NCBI GenBank assembly: GCA_011049455.1
Contig: DSBL01000073.1
Location: 1-33,308, forward strand
DNA length: 33,308 nucleotides
DNA from: Desulfonatronum sp.
GTDB taxonomy: Bacteria > Desulfobacterota > Desulfovibrionia > Desulfovibrionales > Desulfonatronaceae
Direction: 5' to 3'
Shown here: one piece after another, positions 7,193-15,242 of the stretch
Layout of the letters: the number at the start of each line of letters is the position of its first letter
How positions within the stretch are numbered: position 1 is the first letter of the stretch
Position numbers and translations under genes: made by a program
Notes under the pieces: generated by a model
Seen by the model: the letters and a program-made list of their open reading frames with translations, nothing else
What the model was told of the DNA's origin: nothing
The model's database searches: none

Positions 7193-7807
7193 ATGAAAAC
7201 AACGCGACCCCTCTCCATTTTGGCCCGCTTTGCACTTGCGCCCCTGATCATCTTCGCTTTTCTGAACTTTTCCGCCCATGCGGACAACACCTTCCAAACC
7301 GCTTCCAAGGAGAACCCGATGACCGTTGTCATGACCACGCCCCACGGCGACATTACCATTGAACTTGACGCCGACAAGGCGCCGATCACCGTTGAAAATT
7401 TTCTGGCCTACGTGGACGAGGGCTTTTTTGACGGGACCGTCTTCCACCGGGTGATTCCCGGCTTCATGATCCAGGGAGGCGGCATGACTGATGAAATGAT
7501 TCAAAAACGCGGGCATCCGCCGATCAAAAACGAGGCGGACAACGGCCTGAAGAACCTGCGCGGCACCCTGGCCATGGCCCGCACCGCGGACATCAACAGC
7601 GCCACCAGCCAGTTCTTCATCAACCTGAAGGACAACGCCTTTTTGGACCACGGCTCGCGGGACTTCGGCTACGCCGTGTTCGGACAGGTGGTTGACGGCA
7701 TGGATGTGGTGGACGCCATCGCCGCAGTCCAGACCGGCAACCGGGGCATGCATCAGGACGTGCCCGTGGAGCCGGTGACCATCATCAAGGCCGCGCGCAA
7801 GGAATAG
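7193..7807 (+). CDS. Cyclophilin-type peptidyl-prolyl cis-trans isomerase with signal peptide
   Basis: A 204-residue cyclophilin that speeds proline isomerisation during protein folding. Residues 1-30 form a signal peptide (basic start, hydrophobic core, AHA before the predicted cleavage), so the long form is exported. The domain follows with [16 protein letters not shown], then [15 protein letters not shown] containing the conserved catalytic arginine, then [14 protein letters not shown] and [18 protein letters not shown]. The ATG at 7193 has only a weak AAGG upstream. An internal ATG at 7319 (codon 43), exactly where cytoplasmic PpiB-type proteins begin, has AAGGAG with a six-base spacer. 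A shorter cytoplasmic form is therefore possible. Convergent with the liv operon, which ends 114 bases away. Confidence 0.9.
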   Translation: MKTTRPLSILARFALAPLIIFAFLNFSAHADNTFQTASKENPMTVVMTTPHGDITIELDADKAPITVENFLAYVDEGFFDGTVFHRVIPGFMIQGGGMTDEMIQKRGHPPIKNEADNGLKNLRGTLAMARTADINSATSQFFINLKDNAFLDHGSRDFGYAVFGQVVDGMDVVDAIAAVQTGNRGMHQDVPVEPVTIIKAARKE

Positions 7808-7832
7808 GCACGCGCCGCCCCTTGCTGGAGAC

Positions 7833-7879
7833 AAAAAAAGACCAGGCCGGTGCATGCCTTGTAAAAGCCCCGGCCTGGT
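7833..7879 (-). terminator. Strong intrinsic terminator of the liv operon
   Basis: ACCAGGCCGG (7841-7850) and CCGGCCTGGT (7870-7879) form a perfect ten-base-pair stem. On the minus strand the 3' arm is followed by C and then seven T (complement of 7833-7839), which is a textbook rho-independent terminator about 40 bases after the livF stop. On the plus strand the stem could also help stop the cyclophilin transcript, although the T-run there is interrupted. A smaller CTGCCG/CGGCAG hairpin lies at 7895-7912. Confidence 0.85.
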
Positions 7880-7920
7880 TCGTTGTTCTCCCTACTGCCG
7901 CCTTGCCGGCAGCGACCCGC

Positions 7921-8631
7921 TTAAACTCCGCCCAGGTAAGCCGTGCGCACCTCCGGATCGGCCAAAAGACCCTTGGCCGTGTCCTCAAGCACAATCCGGC
8001 CCGTTTCCAGCACATAGCCCCGGTCGGCCAGCTTCAGGGCCAGCCGGGCGTTCTGTTCCACCAGGACGATGGTCACGCCGGACTTGTTGATTTCCCGGAT
8101 GGTGGAAAAAATGGATTTGACCAGGATCGGCGCCAAGCCCAGGCTGGGCTCGTCCAAAAGCAGGATTTTCGGATTGGCCATCAAGCCCCGGCCGATGGCC
8201 AGCATCTGCTGCTCTCCTCCTGAAAGGGTCCCGGCCAATTGACTGCGGCGCGTGCGCAGAATGGGAAACATTTCGTAAACCCAGTCCAAATTTCGGCGGA
8301 TCAAGGCCGGGTCGGTCTGGGTGAACGCCCCCAGATGCAGGTTCTCCCGCACGCTGAGCGTAGTGAAAACACGACGGCCTTCGGGCACCTGGGCCACGCC
8401 CAGGCCCACGATCCCGTGGGCCTCCAACTGATGCAACGGTCTGTCATGGAAAAATATCCCGCCGCTTGAGGACCTGACCAGTCCGCTGATGGTCATCAGC
8501 GTGGTGGATTTTCCAGCGCCGTTGGCGCCCAGGATGGTCACTATCTCACCCTTGGCCACGTGCAGGTTCAAACCGTGCAGGACCTCCACGTTGCCGTATT
8601 TCACGGTCAGATTTTCCACACGCAACAGCAT
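7921..8631 (-). CDS. livF: Branched-chain amino acid ABC transporter ATP-binding protein LivF
   Basis: A 236-residue ATPase, the usual LivF length, beginning MLLRVENLTVKYGN. An upstream in-frame extension lies inside livG and is not protein-like, so the start at 8631 is preferred. Walker A is GANGAGKS at residues 35-42, the signature is LSGGEQQMLAIGRGLM and Walker B is ILLLDEPSLGLAP. It energises import together with LivG on the cytoplasmic face of the LivH-LivM channel. The gene starts two bases after the livG stop and is last in the operon before the terminator. Confidence 0.94.
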   Translation of the reverse strand: MLLRVENLTVKYGNVEVLHGLNLHVAKGEIVTILGANGAGKSTTLMTISGLVRSSSGGIFFHDRPLHQLEAHGIVGLGVAQVPEGRRVFTTLSVRENLHLGAFTQTDPALIRRNLDWVYEMFPILRTRRSQLAGTLSGGEQQMLAIGRGLMANPKILLLDEPSLGLAPILVKSIFSTIREINKSGVTIVLVEQNARLALKLADRGYVLETGRIVLEDTAKGLLADPEVRTAYLGGV

Positions 8632-8633
8632 GG

Positions 8634-9422
8634 TCAAAAAACCTCGTCCTCGGCCTCGGCAACGCCCAGATAGGCGTCGATCACCCGCTGGTCCTTCTGG
8701 ATTTCCTCGGGCGTGCCCTGGGCGATCATCATGCCGTATTCCAAAACCACCAGTTTTTCGCAAATGCGCATTACCAAATTCATGTCATGCTCAATAAGCA
8801 AAACAGTGATGCCCCGGTCCCGGATCTGGACGATCAGGCGGACCAGCGCCTGGGTTTCATTGTCATTCATCCCGCCGGCCGGTTCGTCCAGGACCAGAAA
8901 GCGCGGCTTGGTGGCCAGGGCCCTGGCGATCTCCAAGAGCCGCTGGTTGCCGTAGGAAAGATTTCTGGCCGCCAGGTCCAGATGCGCCTTTAACCCGACA
9001 AAATCCAATTCTTCCACCGCGGTCTGCAGGGCTCGACGTTCCTCCTGCTTCTGGCCGGGCAGGCGGAACATGGCCCCCAGCACACCGGATTGCATTCGGC
9101 AATGACAACCGGCCAGCACGTTTTCCAAAACGCTCATGTTCTGGAACAAGCGGATGGTTTGAAAGGTCCGGGCAATGCCCAGGGAAACAATTTTATTTGT
9201 CCGCAGATGAACAATGCTTTGACCGTGAAAAACAATGTGCCCTTTGTCCGGACGATAATTCCCGGTAATCAGGTTGAAGACCGTGGTCTTGCCCGCCCCG
9301 TTGGGACCGATCAATCCGACGATGGCTCCCGGGGCGACATCAAAGGTCACGTCATTGACCGCCATCACTCCGCCAAAAGACTTGGTCAACTCGTTTATGC
9401 GCAGGATCGGAGCCGTGGTCAT
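8634..9422 (-). CDS. livG: Branched-chain amino acid ABC transporter ATP-binding protein LivG
   Basis: A 262-residue ATPase with Walker A GPNGAGKT at residues 39-46, the LivG-type signature LSYGNQRLLEIARAL (tyrosine in place of the usual serine-glycine pair, normal in LivG) and Walker B FLVLDEPAGGMN. The C-terminal helix GTPEEIQKDQRVIDAYLG is characteristic of LivG. Its start overlaps the livM stop by four bases, giving tight translational coupling. It forms the second ATPase of the LivFG dimer. Confidence 0.94.
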   Translation of the reverse strand: MTTAPILRINELTKSFGGVMAVNDVTFDVAPGAIVGLIGPNGAGKTTVFNLITGNYRPDKGHIVFHGQSIVHLRTNKIVSLGIARTFQTIRLFQNMSVLENVLAGCHCRMQSGVLGAMFRLPGQKQEERRALQTAVEELDFVGLKAHLDLAARNLSYGNQRLLEIARALATKPRFLVLDEPAGGMNDNETQALVRLIVQIRDRGITVLLIEHDMNLVMRICEKLVVLEYGMMIAQGTPEEIQKDQRVIDAYLGVAEAEDEVF

Positions 9423-10381
9423 CTCCCGATCCCTTTGGGCGTCTCAGGCAGAAAATCCAAGCAATAGGTCCGGGCCCGGGGCGGCAATATGCCCTTGGGT
9501 CGAAAAATCATCATCACAACCATGGCTGCGCCGAAAAAGAGCATCCTGGCGCCGGCAAACTCCCGGAACACCTCTGGCAGACCGATGATCAAAAATGCCC
9601 CCAGAAGCACGCCGCGAATGTTGCCGGAACCACCCAGAATGACAATGGTAAACATGACCACGGATTCCCAGAAGGTAAAGGATTCCGGAGAGACAATGGT
9701 CATCTTGGCCGCGAAAATATTTCCGGCCATGCCCGCCCAGAAGGCTCCCAGAACAAAAGCCACCAGCTTGTAGTGGGCCGTGTCGATGCCGCTGCCCTCG
9801 GCGGCCGTGTCGTCCTCGCGGATATAGTTCAAGGCCCGGCCGAACCGGGAATTTTCCAGACGCACAAAGAGCAGCACGGTCGCCGCGGCAAAGGCGAAAA
9901 TCAGATAATAAAACTCATGGGGCGTTCGGATCACGTGGCCGAAGAGATGCGGACGGCTGATACCGAAGATGCCGTTGGCTCCGCCCGTGATCCCGAAAAC
10001 ATTGTTCACCAGGGCGATGCGCACGATCTCCACAATGCCGATGGTCACGATGAGCAAGTAGTCCCCGCGCAGATGAATGATCGGCCGGGCCACGATCATC
10101 GCGAAGGCTCCGGCCGCCAGGCCGCTTAAAGGCAACAGCCAGAGGACCGGGATGCCGAACTGGGTGTTCAAAATGGCCGTGGTGTACGTGCCCATGGCGA
10201 AAAACGCCGCGTGTCCCATGTGGAACAGTCCGGCATAGCCCAGGATGATGTTCAAGCTTAAGGCAAGGACGGCGTACAGGCCGATGGAATTGAGCACGTC
10301 CACCCAGTAGGGGTTGAGCCAATACGGCGCCATGAGCAATACGGCCACGACAACGATATTGAGGACGGTTGCCGGTTTCAT
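9419..10381 (-). CDS. livM: Branched-chain amino acid ABC transporter permease LivM
   Basis: A 320-residue inner-membrane permease with about eight to ten hydrophobic segments. Family marks include LNIILGYAGLFHMGHAAFFA near the N-terminus, GGANGIFGI, and ILGGSGNIRGVLLGAF in the second half, which includes the loop that contacts the ATPases. It pairs with LivH to form the transmembrane channel. The gene overlaps livH by four bases at its start and livG by four at its end. Confidence 0.94.
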   Translation of the reverse strand: MKPATVLNIVVVAVLLMAPYWLNPYWVDVLNSIGLYAVLALSLNIILGYAGLFHMGHAAFFAMGTYTTAILNTQFGIPVLWLLPLSGLAAGAFAMIVARPIIHLRGDYLLIVTIGIVEIVRIALVNNVFGITGGANGIFGISRPHLFGHVIRTPHEFYYLIFAFAAATVLLFVRLENSRFGRALNYIREDDTAAEGSGIDTAHYKLVAFVLGAFWAGMAGNIFAAKMTIVSPESFTFWESVVMFTIVILGGSGNIRGVLLGAFLIIGLPEVFREFAGARMLFFGAAMVVMMIFRPKGILPPRARTYCLDFLPETPKGIGR

Positions 10382-11283
10382 ACCTTGTCCGCCACGCGTT
10401 CACCCAAAATGCCCGTGGGCCTGAATATCAGGATCAGGATGAGCACCAGAAAGGAAATGGCGTCTTTCCAGGCCATGGAAATGTAGGTCGCGCCCATGGC
10501 CTCGATCACGCCCAGCAGCAGACCGCCGAGCATGGCCCCGGGGATGTTGCCGATGCCCCCCAGAATGGCCGCGGTGAAGGCCTTCAGACCGTAAACCCAA
10601 CCCATGGTGAAGTTGATCTGGCCGTAGTACAAACCGACCATCAGGCCGGCCACCCCGCCCAGGGCCGGGCCGATCAGAAAAACATACATGATCACCCGGT
10701 TCACATCGATGCCCATCAGCTTGGCCGCGCCCTGGTCGATGGCCGCTGCCCGGATGGCCATGCCCGTCCTGGTTTTCTGCACAAAGGCATACAACCCGGC
10801 CATGAGCAGCAGGGACGTGGCGAAAAGAATGATGCGCATCACCGGGATGTTCACTCCGAACAGGGTAATCGCCGTGGTGGGCAACAAATCATGCGGAAAA
10901 ACCCTGAACCTGGCGCCGTAGAGCAGCATGACGGCATTCTGAAAAAAAATGGACGCACCCAACGCTGAAACAACGGCCGAAAGTCTGGGGGATGTACGCA
11001 AGGGCCGGTAGGCCACCCGTTCCAAAAGCGCCCCGATCACCGCCACCAATCCCATGACCATGGCCGCCAGGACGGCAATCCCGGCCAGTGGTCCCAGATG
11101 ATCGGTCAGGCCCAAGGACAACAGCAAGGTCAAACCGAGATAGGCGCCGATGGTGAACAGATCGCCGTGGGCGAAATTGATCAGCTTGAGCACTCCGTAG
11201 ACCATGGTGTACCCTAGAGCGATCAGGGCGTAGATGCCCCCCACGGCCAGGCCGTTGGTCAGCTGTTCAAGAAAAAGTTGCAT
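10378..11283 (-). CDS. livH: Branched-chain amino acid ABC transporter permease LivH
   Basis: A 301-residue inner-membrane permease when started at the ATG at 11283 (MQLFLEQLTNGLAVGGIYAL), which matches the normal LivH start and length. A longer frame to 11343 would begin inside the hairpin at 11316-11345 and is rejected. Hallmarks are ALGYTMVYGVLKLINFAHGD and AILGGIGNIPGAMLGG. No strong Shine-Dalgarno is visible, so expression may depend on its distance from livK and on the hairpin between them. It partners LivM. Confidence 0.93.
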   Translation of the reverse strand: MQLFLEQLTNGLAVGGIYALIALGYTMVYGVLKLINFAHGDLFTIGAYLGLTLLLSLGLTDHLGPLAGIAVLAAMVMGLVAVIGALLERVAYRPLRTSPRLSAVVSALGASIFFQNAVMLLYGARFRVFPHDLLPTTAITLFGVNIPVMRIILFATSLLLMAGLYAFVQKTRTGMAIRAAAIDQGAAKLMGIDVNRVIMYVFLIGPALGGVAGLMVGLYYGQINFTMGWVYGLKAFTAAILGGIGNIPGAMLGGLLLGVIEAMGATYISMAWKDAISFLVLILILIFRPTGILGERVADKV

Positions 11284-11315
11284 GGACCATACTGGAATGG
11301 TTTGCAGGAAAGGGG

Positions 11316-11345
11316 TTTTGGGAGCGCGAATACGCGCTCCCAAAA
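11316..11345. other. Perfect 13-bp stem-loop between livK and livH
   Basis: TTTTGGGAGCGCG (11316-11328) and CGCGCTCCCAAAA (11333-11345) pair perfectly around an AATA loop. Neither strand has a T-run after the stem. It lies after the abundant binding-protein gene and before the permease genes. Such structures elsewhere in binding-protein operons protect the upstream mRNA from 3' decay or lower downstream expression. Confidence 0.75.
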
Positions 11346-11383
11346 CCTAATGAGACAGAGCAGTTGAATCGTCAATCCGCCAG

Positions 11384-12511
11384 CTAGGGCTGCATGACGA
11401 AATTGCCTTCGCCGTCCACCCGGTACACGCGATACAGCTCGCCGACACGGTCGCCCTTCCCGTCAAAGGCAATGGGTCCGGTCAACCCCTGGAAATCCTT
11501 CAAGCCGGTCCGGAGATACTCGGCGATTTTGTCTGAATCCGTGGAGCCCAAGTCTTGAACAGCCGCAACAATAACCTTGAATGCGTCACCGGCCAGCACG
11601 GCCCAGACCGAAGCCGGATCGCTTTGATACTTGGCCCGGTAAGCAGCCATGAAGGACGTGGCTTCGGGGGAATCCAGGTCCTGGGGCACGGGCGGGCTCA
11701 AGAACATGAACCCCACGGCCGCGTCCTTGCCGGCAATGCTCACCAGATCAGGGTTGTTCGTGGCATCCCCGCCGAGAAAGGGCACGTCCCAGCCCATGGC
11801 CTTTTTCTGACGCATCAGCAGGCCGGCCTCGGGATAGTAACCGGTGAACAGGACCACATCCGGTCCGGCCGAGCGCAGCTTGCTCAGAATGGTGCTGTAA
11901 TCCCGCTCGCCCGGGGTCAAGGCGTCGAAAAACACGACATCCACGTTGTCGGCCTGGAGCAGAGTCTGCGCTTCGTCGGCCAGCCCCTTGGCATACGTAG
12001 TGTTGTCATGCAGGATGGCCACCTTCTGGAAGCCCATGGATTTCAATGTGTTGGCGGCCACCAAGCCCTGCTCGTCATCCCGGGGGGAGGTGCGGAAAAA
12101 ATATTTCAGCCCTTTCTCGCTCAACCGGATGGCCGTGGAACCGGTGGCCACCTGAACGATCTTGGCTTCGTCGTAAATGTTCTGAGAAGCCTCGGTAATC
12201 GAAGAACCATAGGTCCCGATGACCGCCGCAATGCCGCGTGTGGACAGGCGCTGGGCAGCCAGGGACGCCTGACGGGGATCGCCGCCGTCGTCCTCGACGT
12301 AAATTTCAACGGGCTGGCCGAGCACCCCGCCGGCCTTGTTCACTTCCTCGGCCAGCAGATCGACCACCTGTTTCATGGCTTGTCCCTCGCTGGCCCACGA
12401 TCCCGTCAGCGGAGCCATCAAACCGATCTTCACCTGGGCCTGGGCCTGGCAAAGCATCATCGGAAAAAGCAGCAAACCAATCAACAATGAAAACAACCAT
12501 TTCTTACGCAT
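11384..12511 (-). CDS. livK: Branched-chain amino acid ABC transporter periplasmic binding protein
   Basis: A 375-residue periplasmic binding protein of the Leu/Ile/Val type (peripla_BP_6). The signal peptide spans residues 1-25 with AQA before the cleavage point, then QVKIGLMAPLTGSWASEGQ opens lobe 1. Other marks are AAVIGTYGSSITEAS, FFRTSPRDDEQG and VLFTGYYPEAGLLM in the ligand cleft. AAGGAG is eight bases upstream of the ATG. It delivers its ligand to LivHM. Related proteins bind amides or aromatic amino acids, so the exact ligand is uncertain. It is the first gene of the leftward operon, separated from livH by a hairpin. Confidence 0.93.
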   Translation of the reverse strand: MRKKWLFSLLIGLLLFPMMLCQAQAQVKIGLMAPLTGSWASEGQAMKQVVDLLAEEVNKAGGVLGQPVEIYVEDDGGDPRQASLAAQRLSTRGIAAVIGTYGSSITEASQNIYDEAKIVQVATGSTAIRLSEKGLKYFFRTSPRDDEQGLVAANTLKSMGFQKVAILHDNTTYAKGLADEAQTLLQADNVDVVFFDALTPGERDYSTILSKLRSAGPDVVLFTGYYPEAGLLMRQKKAMGWDVPFLGGDATNNPDLVSIAGKDAAVGFMFLSPPVPQDLDSPEATSFMAAYRAKYQSDPASVWAVLAGDAFKVIVAAVQDLGSTDSDKIAEYLRTGLKDFQGLTGPIAFDGKGDRVGELYRVYRVDGEGNFVMQP

Positions 12512-12714
12512 GCACGCATCTCCTTGCAGACAAAAGGTTTAAACATCATCCAAAAACAGACTCGCATCGCCCCCATGCACGATATTGACTCCACGATTTC
12601 ATGAAAATGAAGAGCGTTTCTTACGGTGGATACGAGGGAAAATCAACAGCCCTGGACGCGCAACCGATGCGTTTTTCCATGCAAGTCCAGTTTGCAGATG
12701 ACGCGAAACAGCAT

Positions 12715-12743
12715 TTGACAGGCAATGACGACAAAAGATAGGC
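12715..12743 (+). promoter_or_regulatory. Possible sigma-70-type promoter for the cysteine-cluster gene
   Basis: A perfect TTGACA at 12715-12720 is followed after 17 bases by ATAGGC (12738-12743), a weak -10. A small hairpin (AAAGC GAT GCTTT) and the palindrome ACAATTGT lie between it and the gene start at 12796. The spacing is right but the -10 is poor. The 284-base livK/cysteine-cluster gap is divergent and should also hold the liv promoter, which I could not identify. Confidence 0.35.
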
Positions 12744-12795
12744 GCTGAAAGCGATGCTTTTTAACAATTGTCAGCCCTGAATCCCGGGAGTGCGG

Positions 12796-13404
12796 ATGAC
12801 TGATAATCTTTTCCGTCGGTTGGGACAACTCTATGCCGACATGGAGCAGGAATACGGCCTTGTCGCCGGGCAGACCGGACTGACCTGCTCAGGGTGTCCG
12901 GAAAACTGCTGTACGAGTTATTTCCAGCATCACACCCACGTGGAGTGGGCCTATCTTTGGGAGGGATTGGGGAACCTGCCGGATCAGCGTTTACGGGAGA
13001 TCCGCGGCAAGGCCGGGGAATACGTTCACGCGGCCCAGGAAATGCTCGCCCGACAGGGCCTGCCTGACGTAATGTGTCCGTTGAACGCTGACGGGCTTTG
13101 CACGCTCTATGCGCACAGAATGATGATCTGCAGGCTTCATGGGGTGCCCAACCGGTTCACCCTGCCCAACGGCCAAGCCAAGACGTTTCTCGGTTGCTTC
13201 CGTTGCCAGGAACTCCTTGCCGGAAAGGAAAAAACGCCGGTCCTGGAACGGACCGATTTTTACCGCCGCTTGGCTGCGCTGGAAATGGAATATATCCGGG
13301 GCCTGCCGTACAGACCGGCCAGGGTGCGACTGACACTGGCGGAAATGATCCGCATTGGACCGCCAGAATTCAACGACCCCGCCATGTCCTGCGCAACCCG
13401 GTGA
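12796..13404 (+). CDS. YkgJ-type cysteine-cluster protein (probable metal/Fe-S binding)
   Basis: A 202-residue protein from the ATG at 12796, chosen because GGGAG lies five bases upstream; a GTG two codons earlier overlaps that site. Cysteines are grouped as TCSGCPENCC (Cys31, 34, 38, 39), Cys94, Cys102, Cys112, and GCFRC (Cys134, 137). This spacing is typical of the YkgJ/UPF0153 (CxxCxxxCC) family, thought to bind zinc or an iron-sulfur cluster, with no known reaction. It has no signal peptide and should be cytoplasmic. It converges on the 81-aa gene. Confidence 0.82.
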   Translation: MTDNLFRRLGQLYADMEQEYGLVAGQTGLTCSGCPENCCTSYFQHHTHVEWAYLWEGLGNLPDQRLREIRGKAGEYVHAAQEMLARQGLPDVMCPLNADGLCTLYAHRMMICRLHGVPNRFTLPNGQAKTFLGCFRCQELLAGKEKTPVLERTDFYRRLAALEMEYIRGLPYRPARVRLTLAEMIRIGPPEFNDPAMSCATR

Positions 13405-13420
13405 CATGGGATTGCGCAGG
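13388..13420. terminator. Stem-loop overlapping the end of the cysteine-cluster gene
   Basis: CCTGCGCAA (13388-13396) pairs with TTGCGCAGG (13412-13420), and CCC (13397-13399) pairs with GGG (13408-13410) with one bulged base. The structure spans the stop codon at 13402-13404 and lies between convergent genes. There is no T-run, so it may shield mRNA ends rather than act as a classical terminator. Confidence 0.35.
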
Positions 13421-13456
13421 TGCGGATTCATTCATGGCTCTCGGGAAGGACGCCGG

Positions 13457-13702
13457 TTACGCCTCAAGGCTGGCGCCGGAAACCGCCTGCACGATATCGC
13501 CCTTGGCGTTGTACACGGGCGTTGTTTCCAGGGCCACAAGCTTGGCCAGCACTGCGGGGTCCTGGAGAACCTGGCGCTGCAAGCGGGCTTTACGGATGTT
13601 CTTCATGTAGTCGGCCTGGGACTGTCCATCCCTGACCTGGGCTTCCATTGGTTTGACTTTCAAGGATTCTGAAAAACTCGGGGCAACTGAGGGCATATTC
13701 AT
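13457..13702 (-). CDS. Uncharacterised 81-residue protein
   Basis: The start ATG at 13702 has a perfect AAGGAGG six bases upstream, so the small frame is probably real. A much longer upstream extension of this frame exists but is antisense to the HAD gene and is rejected. The protein is soluble and charged, with an N-terminal Ser/Pro-rich segment, a basic helix QADYMKNIRKARLQRQVLQD (about residues 30-49) and a C-terminal VYNAKGDIVQAVSGASLEA. No family is recognised. It is divergent from the HAD hydrolase gene, and the space between them holds a dyad that could be an operator. Confidence 0.65.
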   Translation of the reverse strand: MNMPSVAPSFSESLKVKPMEAQVRDGQSQADYMKNIRKARLQRQVLQDPAVLAKLVALETTPVYNAKGDIVQAVSGASLEA

Positions 13703-13729
13703 GACGAACCTCCTTGTCTCTTGCCTTTC

Positions 13730-13753
13730 TATAACGATACCTGTGCCGTTATA
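13730..13753. promoter_or_regulatory. Dyad symmetry TATAACG-N10-CGTTATA, possible operator
   Basis: Seven-base half-sites at 13730-13736 and 13747-13753 are perfect complements with a ten-base spacer. The dyad lies 28 bases upstream of the 81-aa gene start, in its likely promoter or leader, within the divergent gap to the HAD gene. It has the size of a helix-turn-helix repressor site. No regulator is encoded next to it. Confidence 0.4.
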
Positions 13754-13906
13754 TATGTATTCGGCTGATTTGCGAGGAACTTTAGCCCCTTTTTCCCGTT
13801 TTTTGCACTCCGAGAAGCGTTCCGGTGATTTGCAAGCCCGCCCTGAATGCAGCATGGTAGCGTTTTCACCGGCCATAATGCCGTCCACCTCTTTTGGGAG
13901 AACTTT

Positions 13907-15127
13907 ATGAACGACTCCATCACCAGACGCGTCATCCTGACACTGCAAGATTTTTACGATTTGATGGATCAGACAGCGACCGTCCGCCGCCAGGCGGTCA
14001 CCGTGGCCCTGGCCGGCGATCCCGGAAGGCAAAGGCATGCCGCCTCCCTGCAGGTGGCTTTGGAATGCCTGAACGCCATTCCGGGCACCGACTCCGGAAA
14101 ACCCTTTGAACGCCGCCTTGCGCTGGACCAAGAGCATGAAATCCATGTCGACTTAAGCTACGAAATCACGGAACTGGCCAGGGACGTCGTGTACATGGAA
14201 CTTGGCGAACCGGCTCTTTTGACCATCCTGGAAGACAAATCCCCGGGCCTGCGGGATCAGGCCGACCAACTCGCCCGGGCTTTGGGCGACAACTCCTTTC
14301 GCTGCCTGATCACGGACCGGGACGGCACGGTCAACAATTATTGCGGCCGTTACCGCTCCTCCATCCAGGCCATGTACAACGCGGTTTTTCTGACCCGTTT
14401 TGCTCGCGCCAAAACGCGCATCCCCATCATGGTCACCTCCGGCCCCTTGTCCGGACCGGGCCTGATGGACGTCAGCGTCATGCCTGACAAAACCATGGTC
14501 ATGGCTGCCTCCAAGGGCCGGGAATTCATCGACCTGGCCGGCGCCTACCGCGCCTTTCCGGCAGAAGAAGGCCAAACCAAGCTGCTCAAGGACCTGCATG
14601 GACGTCTGCAACAGCTGATCAGCAACCCGGTGCGTCGAAAATTCGGGCTGATCGGGTCCGGCCTGCAGGTCAAGTTCGGTCAGCTCACCGTGGCTCGCCA
14701 GGATATCTCCGGCTCCGTATCCGCTGACGAATCCGACGCCTTCCTGCATGACGTCGCCGCCCTGGTCCGCGAACTGGATCCTGACGCAACCAGACTGCGC
14801 ATCGAGGACACCGGCCTGGACATCGAGATCATCCTGACCATTCAATCCGACACGGGCCTCAAGGATTTCGACAAGGGCGACGGGGTAGCCTATCTGGACC
14901 AGACCCTGGGTTTGGACTTGTCCCAGGGGCCGCACCTGGTCTGCGGAGACACTTTCTCGGACCTGCCCATGCTTCGCGTGACCATGGAAAAATGCCCGGA
15001 TACGCGCGCCGTGTTCGTCACCAGAAAAAAGGAACTGCACCAGGCCGTACTGGAACTCTGCCCTCAGGCCCTGATTGTGGCCGAGCCGGACGTGCTGGTC
15101 CTGGCCCTGAACCAGTTGACACGATAA
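13907..15127 (+). CDS. HAD-superfamily hydrolase, trehalose-phosphatase-like
   Basis: A 406-residue protein from the ATG at 13907, with GGGAG six bases upstream. The C-terminal two thirds carry HAD phosphatase motifs: LITDRDGTV with nucleophile Asp137 and general acid Asp139, TSG at 177-179 as motif II, FDKGDGVAYL with Lys323 as motif III, and CGDTFSDLPML with Asp348 and Asp352 as motif IV. The arrangement resembles trehalose-6-phosphate phosphatases and related sugar-phosphate phosphatases. The first ~125 residues match no domain I recognise. No trehalose-6-phosphate synthase lies in the window, so the substrate is open; a sugar phosphate is likely (family inference). Confidence 0.75.
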   Translation: MNDSITRRVILTLQDFYDLMDQTATVRRQAVTVALAGDPGRQRHAASLQVALECLNAIPGTDSGKPFERRLALDQEHEIHVDLSYEITELARDVVYMELGEPALLTILEDKSPGLRDQADQLARALGDNSFRCLITDRDGTVNNYCGRYRSSIQAMYNAVFLTRFARAKTRIPIMVTSGPLSGPGLMDVSVMPDKTMVMAASKGREFIDLAGAYRAFPAEEGQTKLLKDLHGRLQQLISNPVRRKFGLIGSGLQVKFGQLTVARQDISGSVSADESDAFLHDVAALVRELDPDATRLRIEDTGLDIEIILTIQSDTGLKDFDKGDGVAYLDQTLGLDLSQGPHLVCGDTFSDLPMLRVTMEKCPDTRAVFVTRKKELHQAVLELCPQALIVAEPDVLVLALNQLTR

Positions 15128-15242
15128 CCAGGGGGCAACCCGGCACCAGGTACGCCCGAGGCCTGTTCGACGCTGTTTTCACGGCCACGTTTGCCTGACT
15201 GATCCAGAGATATCGTTTGCCGAATGATCACAAGGAGGACCC

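Noticed and set aside
13457-14146. A long minus-strand extension (229 codons) of the 81-aa gene
   Set aside because: The upstream part is antisense to the HAD gene, while a perfect AAGGAGG marks the internal start at 13702.
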